Below, piece after piece: positions 5,825 to 9,593 of a DNA stretch of 9,593 nt. Origin of the DNA: Azoarcus sp. (GTDB lineage Bacteria > Pseudomonadota > Gammaproteobacteria > Burkholderiales > Rhodocyclaceae); NCBI GenBank assembly GCA_031259795.1, contig JAIRLA010000276.1:1-9593 (forward strand). The letters run 5' to 3'. The position numbers and the translations under genes were made by a program. Below the pieces are notes generated by a model. The model did no database searches and was not told the DNA's origin. It saw nothing but the letters and a program-made list of their open reading frames with translations. Positions within the stretch are counted from its first letter, which is position 1. Every line of letters begins with the position of its first letter.

Positions 5825-6277
5825 GTGGCTCCGGCGCGGCGAGGTTTCACGCTCATCGAACTGATGGTGGCGCTCGCCATCGCCAGCCTGATGCTGGGCG
5901 CGGCGGTCATCGCCTACCCAAAGATGCACCAAGGCATGGAATATCGCAGCGCCATACGCGGCGTGCTCGCCGCCATGAATACGGCGCGCGCCGAAGCCGC
6001 GCGCACCGGCCAGCCAGCGCTCTTCTACGTCGATCCGCAGACGCGCGTCTACGGTGTCGGCGCGCGCGAGCTGGGGCGCTTCCCGGATTCGGTCGGCGTG
6101 CGCTTCATCGTCGCCGGACAGGAAATCGACCAGCGCGAACGCGGCCATATCCGCTTCCAGCCCGATGGCGGCGCCACTGGCGGCAGCGTCGATCTTCTGC
6201 GCGGACAGGGCGGGGGCGTGCGCATCCGGGTCGATTGGCTGTTCGGTTCGGTTTCACAGGAGACGATTCCCGGATGA
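5825..6277 (+). CDS. gspH: T2SS minor pseudopilin H
   Basis: A 150-residue type IV pilin-like protein. GTG 5825 gives an 8-residue leader ending ARRG, followed by the prepilin peptidase site G|FTLIELMVALAIASLML with Glu at +5 and a hydrophobic helix. An alternative TTG at 5804 would overlap ilvE by 19 bases. The globular part contains AMNTARAEAARTGQPALFYV, typical of the GspH/FimT domain. GspH joins the pseudopilus of the type II secretion system in the periplasm. It begins two bases after the ilvE stop, with AGGG nearby, suggesting translational coupling. It overlaps gspI by 4 bp (ATGA). Confidence 0.85.
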   Translation: MAPARRGFTLIELMVALAIASLMLGAAVIAYPKMHQGMEYRSAIRGVLAAMNTARAEAARTGQPALFYVDPQTRVYGVGARELGRFPDSVGVRFIVAGQEIDQRERGHIRFQPDGGATGGSVDLLRGQGGGVRIRVDWLFGSVSQETIPG

Positions 6278-6672
6278 AGCGCGCGGCGGGCGGTTTTTCC
6301 CTGCTCGAAGTCATCGTCGCCATGGCGATCATGGCCATGTCGCTCGGCGCGCTCTACCATGCCGGCGGCGGCGCCCTGCGCGGCGTGATCGAAACCGGAG
6401 CCCGCACCCGCGCCACCGCGCTGGCGCTGGCGCTGCTCGACACGCACTGGAGCGCGCCTCCCGGCGGGCTGCGCGAAAACGGCAGCGTCGGCGACATGGA
6501 ATGGACGCTCGCCACTTCTCTTTTCCGCCCGGAGCAGGATAAAAACTGGGCGCTCCACCAGATCGAAGTCACTGTCACCTGGGAACAGGGCCGCCGCAGC
6601 CTGCGCCTGGCGAGCCTGCTGCCCGAGCGCCGCGCCCCCCTGGACTCGAAACGCGTGAACTCGAAGCGATGA
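6274..6672 (+). CDS. gspI: T2SS minor pseudopilin I
   Basis: A 132-residue pseudopilin with leader MKRAAGG and cleavage before FSLLEVIVAMAIMAMSLGAL (Glu at +5). The start at 6274 overlaps the gspH stop as ATGA; longer in-frame starts within gspH would bury the leader. The body, with NWALHQIEVTVTWEQGRRSL near the end, matches the GspI C-terminal beta region (the V-x-V-x-W pattern). GspI nucleates the tip complex with GspJ and GspK in studied T2SSs. Length is near the family's usual 120-130. It overlaps gspJ by 4 bp. Confidence 0.87.
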   Translation: MKRAAGGFSLLEVIVAMAIMAMSLGALYHAGGGALRGVIETGARTRATALALALLDTHWSAPPGGLRENGSVGDMEWTLATSLFRPEQDKNWALHQIEVTVTWEQGRRSLRLASLLPERRAPLDSKRVNSKR

Positions 6673-7358
6673 TCCGGCAACCCCCAAGCGCGCGCGGCTT
6701 CACCCTCATCGAAATCGTCATCGCGCTCACCATCATGTCGCTCATCATGCTGGGGCTGATAAGCGCCTTCGCCACGCTGGGCGGGACGGCCACGCGGCTC
6801 GATGAACGCGCGGGACAAGGCAGCCGGCAATGGCTGATAAACGAATTCCTGCGCGCCAGCCTCGCCTCTTCCACCGGGCGGTTCAAACAGCGCCTCGCCG
6901 ATGAAAGCCAGGCAATTTTCTTTCGCGGCGGCCCCCAGTCCCTGCAATGGCTCGGCGCCATGCCGGCGCGCTACGGCGCAGGCGGCCTGTATCACTTCTT
7001 CCTCGATCTCGAAGCGGAAAACAACGCCGCGCGCCTGGTTCTGCGCTACGCCCCCTATGTCGCGGATAGCCCCCCCGACGGCGGCGCCATCGACGCCCGC
7101 GTGCTGGCCGAAAATGTCGCCGCCCTGCGCATCCTCTACCAGACGCGCCCCGAAAAACTCGACGAAGAAGCCGTATGGAGCGAATTCTGGGACGATCCCG
7201 ACAAACTCCCGGCGCGGGTGCGCATCGACTTCACGGCGAATGGCGCGGCCTGGCCGTCCGTCGTCGCCGTCATGGGCGGCGTCGATGCCGGCAGCGACCG
7301 GAGAGGCGGCGGCGGCAGCGGCAGCGGCAGAAGCAGCGTGCTCGGCGTAATAAAATGA
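6669..7358 (+). CDS. gspJ: T2SS minor pseudopilin J
   Basis: A 229-residue pseudopilin with leader MIRQPPSARG and cleavage before FTLIEIVIALTIMSLIMLGL (Glu at +5). The body includes LVLRYAPYV, then VAALRILYQ, then WSEFWDD and LPARVRIDF, the usual order in GspJ. It ends in a low-complexity tail, GGGGSGSGRSS, encoded by GGC/AGC repeats (about 7307-7338). This tail lies just before the 4-bp overlap with gspK and may be a slippage product. GspJ forms the pseudopilus tip heterotrimer with GspI and GspK. Confidence 0.88.
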   Translation: MIRQPPSARGFTLIEIVIALTIMSLIMLGLISAFATLGGTATRLDERAGQGSRQWLINEFLRASLASSTGRFKQRLADESQAIFFRGGPQSLQWLGAMPARYGAGGLYHFFLDLEAENNAARLVLRYAPYVADSPPDGGAIDARVLAENVAALRILYQTRPEKLDEEAVWSEFWDDPDKLPARVRIDFTANGAAWPSVVAVMGGVDAGSDRRGGGGSGSGRSSVLGVIK

Positions 7359-8323
7359 CGAGCATGCGAGTCGCGCCGCGGCCCTTTCCTTTCTTGCGCG
7401 CGGCGCGCGAAGAAACCAGACCGGGAAACAGAAACGCGCGCGCGCGCGGTTTCGCCCTGGTCGCGGTGCTGTGGATCGTCGCCGCCCTCACCGTGCTGGT
7501 GGCGGGGCTTCTCACGCTCTCGCGCGGCGAAATCCAGGAGACGCAAGTGCGGCTCGACAGCGGACAGGCGGCGGCGCTCGGCGACGCCGCGATCCAGCTT
7601 GCCGTGCTCGACTGGGCAAGCGCCGACACGCCGCAGGATCGGCTCCGGCGCGCGCACTACACCTTCGAAAACATGGATATCGAAGTCGAAATCATCCCTT
7701 CCACCGGCTTGATCGACCTCAACAACGCATCGGAGAGCCTGCTGCACGCGCTGTTCGTCCACGCCGCCGGACTCGAACCCGCCCACGCCACACAACTGGC
7801 GCAACGCGTCATCGACTGGCGCGACACGGACGACGCCCCGTTGCCGCAAGGCGCGGAAGCCGACGCCTATCTCGCCGCCGGCGTAAACTGGCGGCCCCGC
7901 AACACCCCTTTCCTTGTGCCGGAAGACCTGTTGCAAGTTCTCGGAGTCGATTTCGACCTGTTTGCTAGAATCGAGAACCTTATTACCGTCTGGGGCGGAA
8001 GAAATGGCGTCAACCCCATGGCCGCGCCCATGTCCGTGCTCATTGTCCTGTGCCAGGGCGATACGAGCGAGGCGGCGCGCATCGCCACGGCCCGCGACGC
8101 CGGGGAAACCGGCATCGACACCACCACCCTCGAACAGACACACTTGATGGCGGGAAACATGGGCAACATCTTCCATATACTGGCTTCGGCGCCGATGGAC
8201 GCCGGACGCCGCGCCGTGCGCGGACGCTGGGTACTGCTCCAGGCGGATGGAGACGGCACCCCATGGCAGACGATACGCGCCGAAGCGGTGCGTTTCGCCG
8301 TCCCGGCGCCGGAAACTTTCTGA
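7355..8323 (+). CDS. gspK: T2SS minor pseudopilin K
   Basis: A 322-residue protein. ATG 7355 overlaps the gspJ stop (ATGA). The pilin-like helix is RG|FALVAVLWIVAALTVLVAG; the +5 Glu is absent, which is normal for GspK, the tip subunit. The large domain contains IIPSTGLIDLNNASESLL and RVIDWRDTDD, the helix-hairpin-helix-like and I-D-W-x-D blocks typical of GspK. The leader before cleavage is 32 residues, long for the family (usually about 6-10), and its last codons come from a (CG)7 tract. ATG at codon 4 is an alternative start, but no start lies closer to the cleavage site. Confidence 0.88.
   Translation: MTSMRVAPRPFPFLRAAREETRPGNRNARARGFALVAVLWIVAALTVLVAGLLTLSRGEIQETQVRLDSGQAAALGDAAIQLAVLDWASADTPQDRLRRAHYTFENMDIEVEIIPSTGLIDLNNASESLLHALFVHAAGLEPAHATQLAQRVIDWRDTDDAPLPQGAEADAYLAAGVNWRPRNTPFLVPEDLLQVLGVDFDLFARIENLITVWGGRNGVNPMAAPMSVLIVLCQGDTSEAARIATARDAGETGIDTTTLEQTHLMAGNMGNIFHILASAPMDAGRRAVRGRWVLLQADGDGTPWQTIRAEAVRFAVPAPETF
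7435..7448. repeat. (CG)7 dinucleotide tract inside gspK
   Basis: Fourteen bases of alternating C and G encode the ARAR just before the prepilin cleavage glycine of GspK. Such tracts can slip by 2 bp, which would put gspK out of frame, and can adopt Z-form DNA. Whether it varies in nature cannot be told from one sequence. Confidence 0.7.
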
Positions 8324-8357
8324 CCTTCCGGCGATCAACCACGGACATCCTTTCGAC

Positions 8358-9386
8358 ATGGCGCGAATGCGCGGCAATCTCAACCTCGTCCTGTTCGGCT
8401 TCGACCTGACCCGTATTCCAACCTTTTTCCGCCAAGGTTGGAGCGAGGCCATGGCGTGGCCGCTTTTCAGACGCCTGCTCCCCCCCGAGCCGGTGCGCAT
8501 CAAGCATCCCGACGGCGGCAAGGCCATCTGGCCCACCGGCGCCAACCCGCGCGCCCATGTCGCCAACGCCCTCGTACTGCCCGAGGAATTCCTGCTGCGG
8601 CGCACCTTGCGCCTGCCTTTCCTCGCGCCCGCCGCGCAGCGGGAAGCCATCGAACTGGCGCTCGGCGGCGCCAGCCCCTTCCCGCCGGAGAACACCGCGC
8701 GGGGCTGGCGGACCGCGCCGCGCGAAACAGATGTGGAAGTCGAACTGGTCATGGCCTCGCGCGCCCACGTCGACGCTTACCTGCTTCGCTCAGTCAATGA
8801 ACAGCATCTCGCCGATGTCGAAGTCTGGGCCGCCAGCGCCACCGGCGACGCTCCCATCGTCCTGCACGGCTACGGCGAAGGCCCGCGGCAAGCGCGCGCG
8901 CGCCGCCGCTACCTGCGGATTGCCGCGCTCGCCGCGCTCGCCCTCGTCCTCATCCTCGCGCTTGCCGCTTCGCCCGTGCTGCGCATGCACCAGGATGTAC
9001 TCGATCTCGCCGCCCGGCTCGACGCCGTCACCCGCGAAACGGCTCCCGCGGTTGCCGACCGCGAAGCGCTGGTCAACGCCAACGCCCGGCTGCAAGCCGT
9101 ATCCACATATGCCCAGGCGCATCCCGACCCGCAGGAAATGCTCGGGCGTCTGGCGGCGCTGCTGCCCGATTCCGTCTTTCTCACCCGCCTCGAAATACGC
9201 GGGCGCACCGTCATCATCGCCGGTCTGGCCGAAAACGCCGCGCGGATCATGGAACTGTTGAGCGCGCAGCCCGGCTTCCACGACGTGCACGCGCTCTCGG
9301 CGATCACCCGCGATGCATCGAGCGGGCGGGAATCCTTTTCAGTCGAATTCCACTTCAACGACGCCCAGCCTCCCGCCACTCCATGA
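8358..9386 (+). CDS. gspL: T2SS inner-membrane platform protein GspL (PilN-like)
   Basis: A 342-residue protein with about 185 cytoplasmic residues, one membrane helix (RYLRIAALAALALVLILALA, 184-203) and a periplasmic part with a coiled-coil-like stretch (210-250). The last part, MLGRLAALLPDSVFLTRLEI (261-280) followed by the VIIAGLAENAARIMELL block (285-301), is the PilN/GspL ferredoxin-like pattern. The cytoplasmic part has LPEEFLLRRTLRLPF (74-88), seen in GspL/PilN proteins, but is shorter than the actin-like domain of classical GspL. GspL links the secretion ATPase to the pseudopilus. The start is the first good ATG, 34 bases after gspK, with a weak ribosome site; ATG 8367 is possible. 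Its place between gspK and gspM supports the name. Confidence 0.75.
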   Translation: MARMRGNLNLVLFGFDLTRIPTFFRQGWSEAMAWPLFRRLLPPEPVRIKHPDGGKAIWPTGANPRAHVANALVLPEEFLLRRTLRLPFLAPAAQREAIELALGGASPFPPENTARGWRTAPRETDVEVELVMASRAHVDAYLLRSVNEQHLADVEVWAASATGDAPIVLHGYGEGPRQARARRRYLRIAALAALALVLILALAASPVLRMHQDVLDLAARLDAVTRETAPAVADREALVNANARLQAVSTYAQAHPDPQEMLGRLAALLPDSVFLTRLEIRGRTVIIAGLAENAARIMELLSAQPGFHDVHALSAITRDASSGRESFSVEFHFNDAQPPATP

Positions 9387-9593
9387 CGCGCGCTCTTTCT
9401 TCCTCCTTCCGCCTTTCCCGCTCCCGCGCCCATCTCGCCGTCGGGCTGTCCCTCCTCGCCATTCTCATTCCCTTCCTTTTCGCCGCCGGTTATCTCATAC
9501 ACAAGGCGATCCAGGCAAACGGCGCCCTCGCCGCCGGCGAACCGCGCCTTGCCCGCCTGCTGGGCCTGCGCGACGCCGCGGTTCCCGTCCGGG
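9383..9593 (+). CDS. gspM: T2SS platform protein GspM, N-terminal part (cut by window end)
   Basis: ATG 9383 overlaps the gspL stop (ATGA), and 70 codons lie in the window. A short basic start (MTRALSSSFRLSRSRAH) is followed by a membrane helix (LAVGLSLLAILIPFLFAAGY) and then a periplasmic stretch with GALAAGEPRLARLLGLRDA, the heptad-like region common after the helix in GspM/PilO-type proteins. GspM pairs with GspL in the inner membrane. The identity rests largely on position and membrane layout, because the domain that would confirm it is outside the window. Confidence 0.65.
   Translation, partial: MTRALSSSFRLSRSRAHLAVGLSLLAILIPFLFAAGYLIHKAIQANGALAAGEPRLARLLGLRDAAVPVR

Noticed and set aside
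7136..8752. Minus-strand open frame (538 codons) opposite gspK and neighbours
   Set aside because: It crosses several coupled T2SS genes on the other strand and shows no domain.

Overview
The window looks like a piece of a GC-rich proteobacterial chromosome, most likely a betaproteobacterium. The reasons are the dapA-bamC gene pair (diaminopimelate synthesis plus an outer-membrane BAM lipoprotein), an OMPLA-type phospholipase, threonine synthase with the KYISTRG start, and a type II secretion (T2SS) run whose GspL and GspM look PilN/PilO-like. This placement rests on protein style and gene content only. No rRNA, tRNA or CRISPR array was seen.

Layout. The left edge (1-93, minus) is the start of thrC, with a candidate terminator or attenuator hairpin in its leader. 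From 281 to 3373 lies the most unusual part. A 33-bp imperfect inverted repeat marks each end. Just inside the right end is the N-terminal part of an IS481-family transposase, broken by an in-frame amber codon. Just inside the left end is the C-terminal part of an IS481-family transposase. Both are on the minus strand, and the space where the DDE catalytic domain should be holds two intact-looking housekeeping genes, dapA and bamC (minus). This is either the worn remnant of a composite transposon (two same-orientation copies with their inner halves lost) or an IS481 element split by a chromosomal segment.

To the right, on the plus strand, comes pldA (outer-membrane phospholipase A, with Asp where the E. 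coli enzyme has its triad Asn), then ilvE (branched-chain aminotransferase). Two bases after the ilvE stop begins a tightly packed T2SS run: gspH, gspI, gspJ, gspK, a PilN-type gspL, and the start of gspM, cut by the window end. H/I, I/J, J/K and L/M are joined by 4-bp ATGA overlaps. The run supplies the minor pseudopilins (H, I, J, K) and part of the inner-membrane platform (L, M). The major pseudopilin, ATPase, secretin and platform protein F are not in the window.

Working together: dapA, thrC and ilvE all belong to aspartate-family or branched-chain amino acid metabolism but sit in three separate transcription units. bamC, pldA and the gsp genes all serve the cell envelope.
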